The translations under genes and the position numbers were made by a program. This document shows, in pieces, positions 16,475 to 31,123 of a stretch of 64,000 nt of DNA. Below the pieces are notes generated by a model. It ran no database searches and was not told the DNA's origin. It saw nothing but the letters and a program-made list of their open reading frames with translations. How positions within the stretch are numbered: position 1 is the stretch's first letter; every line of letters starts with the position of its first letter. This stretch comes from Burkholderia sp. 8Y (GTDB taxonomy: Bacteria; Pseudomonadota; Gammaproteobacteria; Burkholderiales; Burkholderiaceae), in assembly GCF_902506145.1 (NCBI RefSeq), contig NZ_LR733520.1, forward strand, positions 1,703,371 to 1,767,370. The letters are read 5' to 3'.

Positions 16475-17946
16475 TACAGCGGCAGCGTATGCGTGATCGC
16501 TTGCAGGCAAGCCGACATCAGCGGACCCGGAACCAGACCCAGCACGAGCACGGCCAGTCCGTTGAACGCCAGCAGCGAACGATTGAGGCCGTCGGCGACG
16601 ATCGGCGATGCGTCTTGCGGCGCATCGAAGTACATCAGCTTGACGATACGCAGGTAGTAGAACGCGCCCACGAGCGAAGTCAGCACGGCCAGCACGGCGA
16701 GCCACGTCAAACCGGCGTTCATCGTCGCTTCGAGCACGGCGAGCTTCGCGTAGAAGCCGACCGTCGGCGGGATGCCGGCGAGCGAGAACATCATGATCAT
16801 CATGACGAACGCGAATACCGGGCTGCGCTGGTTGAGACCCTTGAAGTCGTCGATCTGTTCGGCTTCGAAGTCGCGGCGCGCGAGCAGCATCACCATGCCG
16901 AAGGTGCCGAGCGTCGTGACGAGATAGATGATGCTGTAGAACATGGCCGAGCTGTACGCGCCCGCCGCGCCCGTCACCTTGCCGTCGACCACGCCGGCCA
17001 GCAGCCCGAGCAGCACGAAGCCCATGTTCGAGATGGCGGAGTACGCCAGCATCCGCTTGATGTTCTTCTGCACGATACCCGTGATGTTGCCGACGATCAG
17101 CGACAGCGCCGCGAGAATCACCAGCATCTCTTGCCAGTCCACGGCGAACGGCAGCAGGCCCATCACCAGGAAACGCAGACCCCACGCGAACGCCGCGACC
17201 TTCGGGCCGCCGCCGGTGAGCAGCGTCATGGCCGTCGGCGCGCCTTGATAGACGTCGGGCACCCACATGTGGAACGGCACCGCGCCCATCTTGAACGCCA
17301 CGCCAGCCACGATGAAGATCACGCCGAAGAGCAGCACGGCGTCGTTAATGCGACCCGACGCCACGGCCTTCAGCACTTCGTTGAGTTCCAGCGAGCCGGT
17401 CGCGCCGTACAGCATCGAGATGCCGTAGAGCAGGAAACCGGACGCGAGCGCGCCGAGCACGTAGTACTTCATCGCCGATTCGTTCGACTGCGGCGCGTCC
17501 TTGCGCAGCGCGATGATCGCGTACAGCGACAGCGACATCAGTTCGAGGCCGAGATACAGCGTGAGGAAGTTGTTACCCGAAATCATCACGCACTGGCCGA
17601 GCAGCGAGAACAGGCCGAGCAGGAAGAAGTCGCCGCGGAACAGATCGCGGTCTTCCAGATACTTGCGCGAATAGATGATCGACACCGCGTAGCCGAGCGT
17701 CACGACCGCCTTCATCGCGCTCGCGAACGGATCGACGATGTACATGCGCGCGAAAAAGTAATGCGGCGTCGGGTCGAGCGCCGAGAACGCGAACCACACG
17801 CCGACGAGGATGGTCGAGACCAGCGAGATCGCGTAGGTGGTGCGACGGCTCGACGGACCGAATATCGTGTCGTTCAGCCAGGCCACGACGACGGCGGCCA
17901 TCAGGATGCCGTCGGGCAACAGGACACTCATAGGGGCGTTTTGCAT
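16474..17946 (-). CDS. nuoN: NADH-quinone oxidoreductase subunit N
   Basis: Encodes 490 residues, an antiporter-like proton-pumping subunit of complex I with about 14 membrane helices. The charged Lys/His positions in helices (for example LGLELMSLSLYAI, GAVPFHMWVPDVYQGAPT) are characteristic. The second motif carries the conserved Lys/His region of the Mrp-related subunits. It lies 25 bases after nuoM and overlaps the DUF2818 start. It is the last core nuo gene, in the order A-N used by most bacteria. Confidence 0.97.
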   Translation of the reverse strand: MQNAPMSVLLPDGILMAAVVVAWLNDTIFGPSSRRTTYAISLVSTILVGVWFAFSALDPTPHYFFARMYIVDPFASAMKAVVTLGYAVSIIYSRKYLEDRDLFRGDFFLLGLFSLLGQCVMISGNNFLTLYLGLELMSLSLYAIIALRKDAPQSNESAMKYYVLGALASGFLLYGISMLYGATGSLELNEVLKAVASGRINDAVLLFGVIFIVAGVAFKMGAVPFHMWVPDVYQGAPTAMTLLTGGGPKVAAFAWGLRFLVMGLLPFAVDWQEMLVILAALSLIVGNITGIVQKNIKRMLAYSAISNMGFVLLGLLAGVVDGKVTGAAGAYSSAMFYSIIYLVTTLGTFGMVMLLARRDFEAEQIDDFKGLNQRSPVFAFVMMIMMFSLAGIPPTVGFYAKLAVLEATMNAGLTWLAVLAVLTSLVGAFYYLRIVKLMYFDAPQDASPIVADGLNRSLLAFNGLAVLVLGLVPGPLMSACLQAITHTLPL

Positions 17947-17971
17947 GATCTTTTAGTTCCTCCGCACGGCG

Positions 17972-19462
17972 TTACTGAGCCAGCGGCAGCTTGGACTGCG
18001 CGACGTGGGAGAGCAGGTTTGCCACCGACTCGTGCATCACGTCGGTGAAGGGCTTCGGGTGCAGGCCCATGTAAAGCGTGAACAACGCGAGCACGACGAG
18101 CATGAACATCTCACGCTTGTTGATGTCCGCGAGCTTCGCCACGTGGTCATTGGCCACCGCGCCGAAGTACACGCGCTTGTACATCCACAGCGTATAGGCC
18201 GCGCCGAGAATCAGCGTGAACGTCGCGAGGAAGCCGATCCAGAAGTTGAACTTCACGGCGGCCAGAATCACCGTGAACTCGCCGACGAAACCAGAGGTGC
18301 CCGGCAGACCGCAGTTCGCCATCGCGAAGAGCATCGAGAACGCGGCGAACTTCGGCATGGTGTTCACCACACCGCCGTAGTCCGCGATCTGCCGCGAATG
18401 CACGCGGTCGTACAGCACGCCGATGGACAGGAACATCGCGCCCGAGACGAAGCCGTGCGAGATCATCTGAATGATCGCGCCTTCCACGCCGAGCTGGCTG
18501 AAGATAAAGAAGCCGAGCGTGACGAAGCCCATGTGCGCGATCGACGAATACGCGACGAGCTTCTTCATGTCCGCCTGCACCATCGCGACGAGGCCGATAT
18601 AGATGACCGCGATCAGCGACAGCGTGATGACGACCGGCGCGAGGAAGTGGCTGGCGTCCGGCGCGATCGGCAGCGAGAAGCGCAGGAAACCGTACGCGCC
18701 CAGCTTCAGCATGATCGCGGCCAGCACGACGGAACCGCCGGTGGGCGCTTCCACGTGCGCGTCCGGCAGCCAGGTGTGAACCGGCCACATCGGCACCTTC
18801 ACGGCGAACGCCAGGAAGAACGCAATGAATAGCAGCACCTGCGGCGTCATGCCGATCTTCGCGGCTTGCCACGTGGCGAGATCGAACGTGTGCGTCTGCG
18901 TGTACAGGTACAGCAGCGCGATTAGCATCAGCAGCGAGCCGGCGAGCGTGTACAGGAAGAATTTGAACGCCGCATACACGCGATTCGGGCCGCCCCAGAC
19001 GCCGATGATGATGTACATCGGAATCAGCGTGGCTTCGAAGAACACGTAGAACAGCAGGCCGTCGGCCGTGGAGAACACGCCGATCATGATGCCCGAGAGG
19101 ATCAGGAACGCGGCCATGTACTGCGAGACGCGCTCCGTGATGACTTCCCACCCGGCGATCACGACGATCACGGTGATGAGCGCGGTCAGCACGACGAACC
19201 ACATCGAGATGCCGTCGACGCCCAAGTGATACGTGATGTTGAACCGCTCGATCCAGTTCGCCTGTTCGACGAATTGCAGCGCGGCGCTCGACGTATCGAA
19301 GCCGGTGATCAGCGGAAGCGTCACGATCAGACCGAGAACCGAGCCGATCAGCGCCACCCAGCGCGCGGGCGCCGGGTTGCGGTCAGAACCTACAGCCAGG
19401 ACCAGGACGCCGAAGACGATCGGCAACCAGATCGCGACACTGAGAATCGGAAAAGAGTGCAT
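17972..19462 (-). CDS. nuoM: NADH-quinone oxidoreductase subunit M
   Basis: Encodes 496 residues with about 14 transmembrane helices and is the second antiporter-like subunit. The conserved glutamate is in FYVFFEATLIPMY, and the proton-channel Lys region lies in VKVPMWPVHTWLPDAHVEAPTG, with a broken helix typical of the family. It pumps protons as part of the membrane arm. It starts 13 bases after the nuoL stop. Confidence 0.97.
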   Translation of the reverse strand: MHSFPILSVAIWLPIVFGVLVLAVGSDRNPAPARWVALIGSVLGLIVTLPLITGFDTSSAALQFVEQANWIERFNITYHLGVDGISMWFVVLTALITVIVVIAGWEVITERVSQYMAAFLILSGIMIGVFSTADGLLFYVFFEATLIPMYIIIGVWGGPNRVYAAFKFFLYTLAGSLLMLIALLYLYTQTHTFDLATWQAAKIGMTPQVLLFIAFFLAFAVKVPMWPVHTWLPDAHVEAPTGGSVVLAAIMLKLGAYGFLRFSLPIAPDASHFLAPVVITLSLIAVIYIGLVAMVQADMKKLVAYSSIAHMGFVTLGFFIFSQLGVEGAIIQMISHGFVSGAMFLSIGVLYDRVHSRQIADYGGVVNTMPKFAAFSMLFAMANCGLPGTSGFVGEFTVILAAVKFNFWIGFLATFTLILGAAYTLWMYKRVYFGAVANDHVAKLADINKREMFMLVVLALFTLYMGLHPKPFTDVMHESVANLLSHVAQSKLPLAQ

Positions 19463-19475
19463 AGGGTCCCTCGCC

Positions 19476-21557
<2,082 letters not shown>

Positions 21558-21574
21558 AACAGCCTAGCCTGAAA

Positions 21575-21880
21575 TTAACCTTTGAGCTGATCGAGGTCCT
21601 CGACGTTGATCGTGTCGAGGCTACGGAACAGGGTCACGAGAATCGCGAGGCCGATCGCGGCTTCAGCGGCGGCCACGGTCAGGACGAAGAACACGAAAAT
21701 CTGGCCGTGAACATCGCCCAGATAGTGCGAGAACGCGACGAAATTGGTGTTCACCGCGAGCAGCATCAGTTCGATGGCCATCAGGATGATGATGACGTTG
21801 CGGCGGTTCAGGAAGATGCCGACGATGCTGATCGCGAAAAGGATCGCGCCGAGCACGAGGTAATGGGCAAGACTCAACAT
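21575..21880 (-). CDS. nuoK: NADH-quinone oxidoreductase subunit K
   Basis: Encodes 101 residues with three transmembrane helices. The buried glutamates of the proton path are in [10 protein letters not shown] and [11 protein letters not shown]. The usual family length is 100-102. The larger open frame runs upstream into nuoJ; the true start is the ATG at 21880 (MLSLAHYLV), preceded by GGAGAG. It lies 17 bases upstream of nuoL. Confidence 0.97.
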   Translation of the reverse strand: MLSLAHYLVLGAILFAISIVGIFLNRRNVIIILMAIELMLLAVNTNFVAFSHYLGDVHGQIFVFFVLTVAAAEAAIGLAILVTLFRSLDTINVEDLDQLKG

Positions 21881-21900
21881 GTTTGTTCTCTCCTTCGCGC

Positions 21901-22599
21901 TCAGCCCTGATTGTCCACGGCGCCCGCGCCGATGTTGCCGGTCACGGCAGGTTCCACCGATGCATCCGGCGCCTGCTTTTCGGCCTGCATCTTCACGAGG
22001 CGCACACGGTCCTGACGGCGAACCTTCACCTGCTTGCTGACGGTTTGCGTCTTCTTGTCCTTCTTGTCGCGAACGGTGAGCGAGATGGCTGCAATGATGG
22101 CGACCAGCAGCACGAGACCCGCGATTTCGAACGCAAAAATGTAGTCGGTGTAGATGACCTTGCCGATGAGCTGCGTATTCGGCATCAGCGCCGCACCGCT
22201 CACGCCGGCGCCCGCGGCAGCCGTGCCTGCATCGCGCAGCGGCGTGACGGTCGCGCCGTAGCCGTGCCACAGAATCAGCGCCGTTTCGATGACGATGATC
22301 GCGCCCACGATGGTCGCGAGCGGCACGAACCGCCTGAAGTCGCGTCGCAGCACGTCGATGTTGATGTCGAGCATCATCACGACGAAGAGGAAGAGCACCA
22401 TCACCGCGCCGACATACACGAGAACCAGCAGGATCGCGAGGAATTCGGCTTGCAGCAGCATCCAGATCGCGGCTGCGTTGAAGAACGCGAGCACGAGAAA
22501 GAGCGCGGATGACACCGGATTGCGCGAGGTGATCACCTTCAGCGCGGACACGGTCAACAGCAGCGCGAAGATATAGAACAGTACGGTTGTGAATTCCAT
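21901..22599 (-). CDS. nuoJ: NADH-quinone oxidoreductase subunit J
   Basis: Encodes 232 residues with five membrane helices. The N-terminal two thirds carry the conserved [31 protein letters not shown] pattern (helix 3 with a pi-bulge in the family). The tail after about residue 165 is hydrophilic and charged (repeated Lys/Arg, [11 protein letters not shown]), so NuoJ here is longer than in E. coli (184 aa). The ATG at 22599 gives [14 protein letters not shown]. It is separated from nuoI by 144 bases, more than usual for this operon. Confidence 0.96.
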   Translation of the reverse strand: MEFTTVLFYIFALLLTVSALKVITSRNPVSSALFLVLAFFNAAAIWMLLQAEFLAILLVLVYVGAVMVLFLFVVMMLDINIDVLRRDFRRFVPLATIVGAIIVIETALILWHGYGATVTPLRDAGTAAAGAGVSGAALMPNTQLIGKVIYTDYIFAFEIAGLVLLVAIIAAISLTVRDKKDKKTQTVSKQVKVRRQDRVRLVKMQAEKQAPDASVEPAVTGNIGAGAVDNQG

Positions 22600-22743
22600 G
22601 ATTACCGGTTCATCGTTAGGCCATCATCAGGCAGGGTGTGTCGGCGCGCGGCGCAACGCGCCAACAGCAACAGCAATTTCGCTTCGGCTTCGACACCGGC
22701 GCGCGGGACGTCATCGTGCTTTGTCGCGCGGCGCCGGTAAGCA

Positions 22744-23232
22744 TCAACGGTAAGGCGCGTCGGCCGCCTTCGATGCGGCGATTTCCGTCTCGTAGCGATC
22801 GCCCACTGCAAGCAGCATGTCCTTCGTGAAATAGAGATCGCCGCGCTTTTCGCCGTGATATTCGAGGATGTGCGTCTCGACGATCGAATCGACCGGGCAG
22901 CTTTCTTCGCAGAAGCCGCAGAAGATGCACTTGGTCAGATCGATGTCGTAGCGCGTCGTGCGGCGCGTGTTGTCCGCGCGCGTCTCCGATTCGATCGTGA
23001 TCGCGAGCGCCGGGCACACCGCTTCGCACAGCTTGCAAGCGATGCATCGCTCTTCGCCGTTCTCGTAGCGGCGCAGCGCATGGAGCCCGCGAAAGCGCGG
23101 CGACACCGGCGTCTTTTCTTCCGGGAACTGCACCGTGATCTTGCGCTGGAACGTGTAACGGCCCGTCAGCGCCAGACCCTTCAGCAGTTCGGTCAGGAAG
23201 AAGGTCTTAAAGAAGTTCTGAATTGCGTTCAT
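22744..23232 (-). CDS. nuoI: NADH-quinone oxidoreductase subunit I
   Basis: Encodes 162 residues with two [4Fe-4S] ferredoxin motifs, [16 protein letters not shown] and [16 protein letters not shown] (clusters N6a and N6b), which relay electrons from NuoG to NuoB. The N-terminal amphipathic helix ([18 protein letters not shown]) contacts the membrane arm. It starts 35 bases after nuoH. Confidence 0.97.
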   Translation of the reverse strand: MNAIQNFFKTFFLTELLKGLALTGRYTFQRKITVQFPEEKTPVSPRFRGLHALRRYENGEERCIACKLCEAVCPALAITIESETRADNTRRTTRYDIDLTKCIFCGFCEESCPVDSIVETHILEYHGEKRGDLYFTKDMLLAVGDRYETEIAASKAADAPYR

Positions 23233-23267
23233 GATGATTGGTCCGCTCTTGTCCTGGGTTCGTCCGA

Positions 23268-24332
23268 CTACTTCCAGATGTTGAGCGGCGACATGATCCA
23301 GAAGCCGATCACCACCACCCAGACTACCGAGACCGGCAGGAACACCTTCCAGCCGAGACGCATGATCTGGTCATAGCGGTAGCGCGGGAACGTCGCACGG
23401 GCCCAGATGAAGACCGACAGCAGGAAGAACACCTTGAGCACGAACCAGAAAACGCCCGGAATGAACGACAGGAAGCCGAACGGCGCGTCCCAGCCGCCGA
23501 GGAACAGCGTCGTCGCAATCGCCGAGATCACGATCATGTTGATGTACTCGGCGAGGAAGAACAGCGCGAACGCCATGCCCGAGTAGTCGATCATGTGGCC
23601 CGCGACGATTTCCGATTCGCCTTCCACCACGTCGAACGGGTGACGGTTGGTTTCAGCGATGCCCGAGATGAAGTACACGACGAACATCGGCAGAAGCGGC
23701 AGCCAGTTCCACGACAGGATGTTGACGCCGAAGCCCGCGAAAATGCCGCGCTGCTGCGAAGCGACGATATCCGACATGTTCAGCGTGCCCGCCACCATCA
23801 GCACCACGACGAGCGCGAAGCCCATCGATATTTCGTAGGACACCATCTGCGCCGCCGCGCGCATCGCGCCGAGGAACGCGTACTTCGAGTTCGACGCCCA
23901 GCCCGCGAGAATCACGCCGTACACGCCGATCGACGAGATTGCCATCACGTACAGCAGACCTGCGTTGATGTTGCCGAGCACCGCTTTCGCCTGGAACGGG
24001 ATGACCGCCCAGACCGCGAAGGCCGGCACCACGGTCATGATCGGCGCGATGACGTAGATCCATTTGCTCGCCTGCGTCGGCTGAATGACTTCTTTCAGCA
24101 GCAGCTTCAGCACGTCTGCGATCGGCTGCAGCAAGCCCGCCGGGCCCACGCGGTTCGGGCCGATACGCACGTGCATCCAGCCGATGAGCTTGCGTTCCCA
24201 GAGAATCAGGTACGCGACGCACAGCAGGATCACCACTGCAACCACGAGGATGCGCACGAGCGCCCACACGGTCGGCCAGGCAACGCCAAGAAGCTGCGTG
24301 CCGCCTGCGTTGATCGTATCGAACAAGCCCAT
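23268..24332 (-). CDS. nuoH: NADH-quinone oxidoreductase subunit H
   Basis: Encodes 354 residues with eight membrane helices; it forms the quinone entry chamber with NuoB and NuoD. Family signatures are [23 protein letters not shown] and [20 protein letters not shown], the latter with the acidic E-channel residues. Its ATG shares a base with the nuoG stop (TAATG at 24334-24330), so translation is coupled. Confidence 0.97.
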   Translation of the reverse strand: MGLFDTINAGGTQLLGVAWPTVWALVRILVVAVVILLCVAYLILWERKLIGWMHVRIGPNRVGPAGLLQPIADVLKLLLKEVIQPTQASKWIYVIAPIMTVVPAFAVWAVIPFQAKAVLGNINAGLLYVMAISSIGVYGVILAGWASNSKYAFLGAMRAAAQMVSYEISMGFALVVVLMVAGTLNMSDIVASQQRGIFAGFGVNILSWNWLPLLPMFVVYFISGIAETNRHPFDVVEGESEIVAGHMIDYSGMAFALFFLAEYINMIVISAIATTLFLGGWDAPFGFLSFIPGVFWFVLKVFFLLSVFIWARATFPRYRYDQIMRLGWKVFLPVSVVWVVVIGFWIMSPLNIWK

Positions 24333-26668
24333 TACGCCTTCTCCACTACCAGTTCACCGAACAGGCCGCCGAGTGCGGCGCCAGCCGCGGTAGCCGCCGA
24401 CACGCGGACCACCGTTTCCGCCAGGTTCGCGTCGCGAACCGCAGGCATCACCACCGACAGGTTGCCTTGCTTGATACGCACGGCATCGCCGTCCTTCAGG
24501 CCGAGCTTGTCGAAGACCGTCGTCGGCAGGCCGGCGACGTTCGCGTCGCGCGCCGCTGCCGTCAGGTGCAACGACGGCGCGCGGCGCACCAGTGCGTCGG
24601 CGTGATAGATCGGCACGTCGGCGAGACGCTCGAAGCCGCCCTTCACCGAAATGCCCGACGCGGCGCGCTTGGCTGCGACCGTCGACTTGTTCGACAAACG
24701 CGCGGTGAGATCGCCCGTGCCGAGCGCGGCCACGCGCACTTCTTCCGCCGTGTCGAATTCGAAGCCCGGCAGGCCGAGCATCGTACCCAGCACGCGCAAT
24801 ACCTTCCAGCCCGGACGCGCGTCGCCCAGTGCGCGGACGACGCCGTTGAACGACTGCGCCGTGCCTTCCGCGTTGACGAACGTGCCCGACGTCTCCGTGA
24901 ACGGCGCGATGGGCAGGAGCACATCGGCGTAATCCATGCCGTGCTTGAACGGCGACATCACGACCACCATCTCCGCTGCCTTCAGCGCCGCGACGGCCTG
25001 CGCCGGGTTGAACGCATCGAGTTCCGGCTCCGCGTTGAAGAGCACGTAGCCCTTGCGCGGCTGTTCGAAGGCCGCGCGGGCGTCGAGACCGCCCTCGCCC
25101 GGCAGCGCATCGACGAGATAACCGCCCACCGAATTCGCGCCTTCCGTCAGGAAACCGAGCGTCGCGCCGGTGTTGTCGGCGATCCACTGTGCCGCCGCCT
25201 GGATCTGCGCGAAGTCCGGATGCTGAACCGCGACATTGCCGAGCAGCACGACCCGCTTCTCGCCTGCCGACAACGAAGCCGCCACGTCCTTCGCCGCGGC
25301 CGACACTTCGCGGCCAGCGAACGCGTCCGGCAGCGCGACACCGCGCGCTTCCGCAACCGCACCCGCGATGCCCGCGAGCTGGTCGAGCCACGCCGAGGGC
25401 GCAGCGACCAGGCGATGCGCGGTCGGAATCAGCGAGTCGTCGTTGCTTGCGTTCAGGAACGTGAGCATCGCGCCGTTCTTCGCAGCCTGACGCAGACGCG
25501 CGGCGAAGAGCGGATGATCACGACGCAGGAACGAGCCGATGACGAACGCCGTATCGACGTTCGAGAGATCCGCGATCTTCATGCCGAGCCACGGCGCACC
25601 CGCGCCAACCGGCGCGGAGAAGTCGCTCTGACGCAGACGGAAATCGACGTTCGGCGAGCCGACGCCTTCCGCGAATTGCTTCAGCAGATACAGTTCTTCG
25701 ACCGTGCTGTGCGGCGTCGCGAGCGCGGCGATGGCGTTCGCGCCATGGTCCGCCTTGATGCCCTTGATGCCCTTCGCCACGTACTCGAGCGCCGTCTGCC
25801 AGTCCGTTTCGATCCAGTTGCCGCCTTGCTTCAGCATCGGCGCGGTCAGACGGTCGTCGCTGTTCAGACCCTCGTACGAGAAACGGTCCTTGTCCGAGAT
25901 CCAGCATTCATTGATGGCTTCGTTCTCCATCGGCAGAACGCGCATCACGCGGTTGTTCTTGACCTGCACGACGAGGTTCGCGCCGACAGAATCGTGCGGG
26001 CTCACCGACTTGCGGCGCGACAGTTCCCACGTCCGCGCGCTGTAGCGGAACGGCTTGCTGGTGAGCGCGCCGACCGGGCACAGATCGATCATGTTGCCGG
26101 ACAGTTCCGAATCCACGGTCTTGCCGACGAACGACGTGATTTCCGAATGCTCGCCGCGGCCCAGCATGCCGAGTTCCATGACGCCGGCGACTTCCTGACC
26201 GAAGCGCACGCAGCGCGTGCAGTGAATGCAGCGCGTCATCTCTTCCATCGAGATGAGCGGGCCCACGTTCTTGTGGAACACGACGCGCTTTTCTTCGTTG
26301 TAGCGCGACTGGGACTTGCCGTAACCCACGGCCAGATCCTGCAATTGGCACTCGCCGCCCTGATCGCAGATCGGGCAATCCAGCGGGTGGTTGATCAGCA
26401 GGAATTCCATCACCGACTGTTGCGCCTTCACAGCCTTGTCGGAGGCGGTCCGCACGACCATGCCCGCCGACACCGGCGTGGCGCACGCGGGAACGGCCTT
26501 CGGCATCTTTTCGACTTCGACGAGGCACATCCGGCAGTTCGCCGCGATCGACAGCTTCTTGTGATAGCAGAAGTGAGGAATGTACGTATCGACCTTATGG
26601 GCAGCCTGAATCACCATGCTGCCTTCGGGCACCTCGACCGTCTTGCCGTCAATTTCTAGTTCAACCAT
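24332..26668 (-). CDS. nuoG: NADH-quinone oxidoreductase subunit G
   Basis: Encodes 778 residues, the large iron-sulfur subunit of the peripheral arm. Cluster-binding motifs are [10 protein letters not shown] with the preceding HFCYHKKL (2Fe-2S), [17 protein letters not shown] (4Fe-4S), and [16 protein letters not shown]. The C-terminal half is a molybdopterin-oxidoreductase-like fold that no longer binds molybdenum in complex I. It starts 49 bases after nuoF. Confidence 0.97.
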   Translation of the reverse strand: MVELEIDGKTVEVPEGSMVIQAAHKVDTYIPHFCYHKKLSIAANCRMCLVEVEKMPKAVPACATPVSAGMVVRTASDKAVKAQQSVMEFLLINHPLDCPICDQGGECQLQDLAVGYGKSQSRYNEEKRVVFHKNVGPLISMEEMTRCIHCTRCVRFGQEVAGVMELGMLGRGEHSEITSFVGKTVDSELSGNMIDLCPVGALTSKPFRYSARTWELSRRKSVSPHDSVGANLVVQVKNNRVMRVLPMENEAINECWISDKDRFSYEGLNSDDRLTAPMLKQGGNWIETDWQTALEYVAKGIKGIKADHGANAIAALATPHSTVEELYLLKQFAEGVGSPNVDFRLRQSDFSAPVGAGAPWLGMKIADLSNVDTAFVIGSFLRRDHPLFAARLRQAAKNGAMLTFLNASNDDSLIPTAHRLVAAPSAWLDQLAGIAGAVAEARGVALPDAFAGREVSAAAKDVAASLSAGEKRVVLLGNVAVQHPDFAQIQAAAQWIADNTGATLGFLTEGANSVGGYLVDALPGEGGLDARAAFEQPRKGYVLFNAEPELDAFNPAQAVAALKAAEMVVVMSPFKHGMDYADVLLPIAPFTETSGTFVNAEGTAQSFNGVVRALGDARPGWKVLRVLGTMLGLPGFEFDTAEEVRVAALGTGDLTARLSNKSTVAAKRAASGISVKGGFERLADVPIYHADALVRRAPSLHLTAAARDANVAGLPTTVFDKLGLKDGDAVRIKQGNLSVVMPAVRDANLAETVVRVSAATAAGAALGGLFGELVVEKA

Positions 26669-26717
26669 GATGGGGAATGGTCCTCAACCTCTTTCGCGCA
26701 ACTGACTGTGCGCCTGA

Positions 26718-28040
26718 TTACGCGGTAAGCGCCTCGGACGCCGCATGATGCGCGTGCCCGCCGACGAGACAGTGCTTGTGCTCCACGTGATATTCGAATT
26801 CGTTCCAGAAGTGCTTCAGCATGCCGCGCACCGGCATCGCCGCCGCATCGCCGAGCGCGCAGATCGTGCGGCCCATGATGTTTTCGGCGACCGAGTTCAG
26901 CAGATCCAGGTCTTCCTTGCGGCCGAGGCCGTGCTCGATGCGATGCACCACGCGATACAGCCAGCCCGTGCCTTCGCGGCAAGGCGTGCACTGACCGCAC
27001 GACTCCTCGTAATAGAAGTACGACAGACGCAGCAACGAACGCACCATGCACCGCGTTTCGTTCATCACGATGACCGCGCCCGAGCCGAGCATCGAGCCGG
27101 CCTTGGCGATCGCATCGTAGTCCATGTCGGTCGCGAGCATCATTTCGCCCGGCACCACCGGCGCCGACGATCCGCCCGGAATCACCGCCTTGATCGACTC
27201 GCCGCGCACGCCGCCCGCGAGTTCCATGAGCGTCGAGAACGGCGTGCCGAGCGGAATCTCGTAGTTGCCCGGACGATTCACGTCGCCCGACACCGAGAAG
27301 ATCTTCGTGCCGCCGTTGTTCGGCTTGCCGATTTCAAGGTAATTCTGCGGCCCGATTTCCAGCAGGAACGGCACCGCAGCGAACGTCTCGGTGTTGTTGA
27401 TGGTGGTCGGCTTGCCGTACACGCCAAAGCTCGCCGGGAAAGGCGGCTTGAAGCGCGGCTGGCCCTTCTTGCCTTCGAGCGATTCCAGCAGCGCCGTTTC
27501 TTCGCCGCAGATGTACGCGCCGTAACCGTGGTGAGCGTACAACTCGAACGAGAACCCGGAGCCGAGAATGTTCGCGCCGAGATAGCCGGCTGCGCGCGCT
27601 TCTTCCAGCGCCGCTTCGAACACCTTATAGACTTCCCAGATCTCGCCGTGGATGTAGTTGTAGCCGACGGTGATGCCCATGGCATACGCGCCGATGGCCA
27701 TGCCTTCGATCAGCGCGTGCGGATTCCAGCGAAGAATGTCGCGGTCCTTGAACGTGCCCGGCTCGCCTTCGTCCGAGTTGCAGACGAGGTACTTCTGCCC
27801 CGGAAACTGACGCGGCATGAAGCTCCACTTCAGTCCGGTCGGGAAGCCCGCACCGCCGCGGCCGCGCAGACCCGACGCCTTGACGTCGGCGATTACCTGC
27901 TCGGCCGGAATCTTCTCTTCCAGAATGCGGCGCAGCTGCTTGTAACCGCCGCGCGCAACGTAATCTTCGAGATGCCAGTTCTCGCCGTTAAGGCCAGCGA
28001 GGATCAGCGGCTTGATGTGACGATCGTGAAGAGACGTCAT
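26718..28040 (-). CDS. nuoF: NADH-quinone oxidoreductase subunit F
   Basis: Encodes 440 residues, the NADH-binding, FMN-containing subunit. The glycine-rich flavin/NADH motif is [15 protein letters not shown], followed by [14 protein letters not shown] and [17 protein letters not shown]. The N3 4Fe-4S ligands are in [12 protein letters not shown] plus a later Cys (ICALGDAA). The open frame extends 36 codons upstream into nuoE, but the ATG at 28040 overlaps the nuoE stop (ATGA), matching the operon pattern. Confidence 0.97.
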   Translation of the reverse strand: MTSLHDRHIKPLILAGLNGENWHLEDYVARGGYKQLRRILEEKIPAEQVIADVKASGLRGRGGAGFPTGLKWSFMPRQFPGQKYLVCNSDEGEPGTFKDRDILRWNPHALIEGMAIGAYAMGITVGYNYIHGEIWEVYKVFEAALEEARAAGYLGANILGSGFSFELYAHHGYGAYICGEETALLESLEGKKGQPRFKPPFPASFGVYGKPTTINNTETFAAVPFLLEIGPQNYLEIGKPNNGGTKIFSVSGDVNRPGNYEIPLGTPFSTLMELAGGVRGESIKAVIPGGSSAPVVPGEMMLATDMDYDAIAKAGSMLGSGAVIVMNETRCMVRSLLRLSYFYYEESCGQCTPCREGTGWLYRVVHRIEHGLGRKEDLDLLNSVAENIMGRTICALGDAAAMPVRGMLKHFWNEFEYHVEHKHCLVGGHAHHAASEALTA

Positions 28041-28522
28041 TTCGAAAGTTCCTCGATCAACTGGTCGATCTTCTCGCGGCTCATGAAGCTGCACATGCGG
28101 TGATTGTTCACCAGCATGACGGGTGCATCGCCGCACGCGCCGAAGCATTCGCCTTCTTTCAGCGTGAACTTGCCGTCGGGCGTGGTTTCGCCGAAGTCGA
28201 TGCCGAGCTTCTGCCTGAGATATTGAGCAGCACTATCCGAGCCGCCGTCCGGACCCAGCTGGCAGGGCAAGTTCGTGCAGAGCGTGATCTTGTGCTTACC
28301 GACCGGCGCGAGCTCGTACATCGTGTAGAACGTGGCGACTTCCTGCACCGCGACCGGCGGCATGCTCAGATAGTCGGCGACGAACTTCATGAGTTCGGGC
28401 GAGAGCCATCCGCGCTCTTCCTGAGCGACAGCAAGCGCAGCCATCACCGCCGACTGCTTTTGCTCGGCGGGATACTTCGCGATCGCACGATCGATTTCTT
28501 TCAGGCCTTCAGCTGAGATCAT
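28037..28522 (-). CDS. nuoE: NADH-quinone oxidoreductase subunit E
   Basis: Encodes 161 residues of the thioredoxin-like 24-kDa subunit carrying the N1a 2Fe-2S cluster. Ligands are seen as Cys in LCTNLPCQL and [10 protein letters not shown]. The ATG at 28522 ([12 protein letters not shown]) is preferred over the ATG at 28543, which would add seven residues. It is separated from nuoD by 174 bases, an unusually large gap in this operon. Confidence 0.95.
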   Translation of the reverse strand: MISAEGLKEIDRAIAKYPAEQKQSAVMAALAVAQEERGWLSPELMKFVADYLSMPPVAVQEVATFYTMYELAPVGKHKITLCTNLPCQLGPDGGSDSAAQYLRQKLGIDFGETTPDGKFTLKEGECFGACGDAPVMLVNNHRMCSFMSREKIDQLIEELSK

Positions 28523-28696
28523 TTTCAGACACGACTCTTTCAATTCCTACCGAACGAAAACCTGCCGCGTACATCTTACTGCGGCAGACCTGGCGTCCTG
28601 CGGTTTCCTGTAATTGCTTCAACGCTTCCCGCCCGATTCAGCGCGACGGCGGCCCGGCCGACGAGCGCGCCGCGCGAGCGGGTATTGAAATCGGAA
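28523..28696 (-). other. 174-base gap between nuoD and nuoE with a small hairpin
   Basis: No gene is seen. On the minus strand the 7-bp stem CTGCCGC / GCGGCAG (28587-28562) is followed by GTTTTCG, a weak terminator-like shape. It could cause partial termination or processing between nuoD and nuoE; this is inference only. Confidence 0.35.
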
Positions 28697-29950
<1,254 letters not shown>

Positions 29951-29959
29951 GACGCTCTC

Positions 29960-30562
29960 TTAATGTTTCAGACCACCATAGCGATCTTCGCGGATCACGC
30001 GCGGCGTGATTTCGCGCGGCTCGATCGTCACAGGCTGATACACGACGCGCTTCTCTTCCGGGTCGTAGCGCATTTCGACGAAGCCCGTGACCGGGAAGTC
30101 CTTGCGGAACGGATGGCCGATGAAGCCGTAGTCCGTGAGAATGCGACGCAGATCGGGGTGGCCTTCGAACACGATGCCGTACAGGTCGAACGCCTCGCGC
30201 TCGTACCAGTTGGCCGACGACCAGATATCGACGAGCGACGGAATGATCGGCACTTCGTCGTCCGGTGCGAACACGCGCACACGCAGGCGCCAGTTATTCG
30301 CAATGGAGAGCAGATGCACGACGGCCGCGAAGCGCGGGCCTTCGTAGACGCCGTCGCCGAAAGTCGAATAGTCGATGCCGGCGAGGTCCATGAGCTGCTC
30401 GAAGCCGAGCGAGCGGTCGTCACGCAGCCTCGTCGCGACTTCAAGATAGTTGGCCGCCTTCACGACGACCGTCACCTGACCCAGCGATTCGGTAATGTTC
30501 TGGAGACGGTCGCCAAACGCCGCCTCGAGGTTCGCTTTGAGGGTCTCGAGTTTGCTTGCCAT
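29960..30562 (-). CDS. nuoC: NADH-quinone oxidoreductase subunit C
   Basis: Encodes 200 residues of the 30-kDa subunit. The diagnostic complex I 30-kDa signature is at the C-terminal part: [22 protein letters not shown] ... HPFRKDFP. It is not fused to nuoD, unlike E. coli. It has no cofactor and supports the NuoD/NuoB module. The gap to nuoB is 20 bases. Confidence 0.97.
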   Translation of the reverse strand: MASKLETLKANLEAAFGDRLQNITESLGQVTVVVKAANYLEVATRLRDDRSLGFEQLMDLAGIDYSTFGDGVYEGPRFAAVVHLLSIANNWRLRVRVFAPDDEVPIIPSLVDIWSSANWYEREAFDLYGIVFEGHPDLRRILTDYGFIGHPFRKDFPVTGFVEMRYDPEEKRVVYQPVTIEPREITPRVIREDRYGGLKH

Positions 30563-30582
30563 AGTTGGGGAGGCTCAGGCCT

Positions 30583-31062
30583 TTATTGACGGGCGATGGT
30601 GTTCGTGCGGCGGATCTTCGCCTGCAACTGGATCACGCCGTAGACCAGCGCCTCGGCCGTCGGAGGGCAGCCCGGGACATAGACGTCGACCGGAACGATA
30701 CGGTCGCAGCCACGCACGACAGAGTACGAATAGTGGTAGTAGCCGCCACCATTCGCGCACGAACCCATGGAAATGACCCAGCGCGGCTCGGCCATCTGGT
30801 CGTACACCTTACGAAGCGCGGGCGCCATCTTGTTGCACAGCGTGCCGGCGACGATCATCACGTCGGACTGGCGCGGGCTCGGACGAAACACTACGCCGAA
30901 GCGGTCCAGGTCGTAACGGGCGGCGCCCGCATGCATCATCTCGACCGCGCAGCACGCGAGACCGAACGTCATAGGCCACAGCGAGCCCGTGCGCGTCCAG
31001 TTGATCAGCTTGTCAGCCGTGGTGGTGACAAAGCCTTCCTTCAAGACCCCTTCGATACTCAT
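30583..31062 (-). CDS. nuoB: NADH-quinone oxidoreductase subunit B
   Basis: Encodes 159 residues of the PSST subunit holding cluster N2, the last electron carrier before quinone. The ligands are the tandem cysteines in [10 protein letters not shown] plus Cys in MGSCANGGG and [11 protein letters not shown]. The upstream part of the open frame (14 codons) is not conserved; the ATG at 31062 ([11 protein letters not shown]) is the family start. The gap to nuoA is about 60 bases. Confidence 0.97.
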
Positions 31063-31123
31063 TTGATTTCCACTCCAGATGAGCAGCCAGCCAAAGCCGC
31101 CCATGAATCCGGTGATCTACGCG

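Noticed and set aside
16489..18048. 519-codon plus-strand open frame opposite nuoN
   Set aside because: Arg/His/Gln-rich shadow of nuoN; similar long shadows lie opposite nuoM, nuoL, nuoH, nuoG and nuoD.
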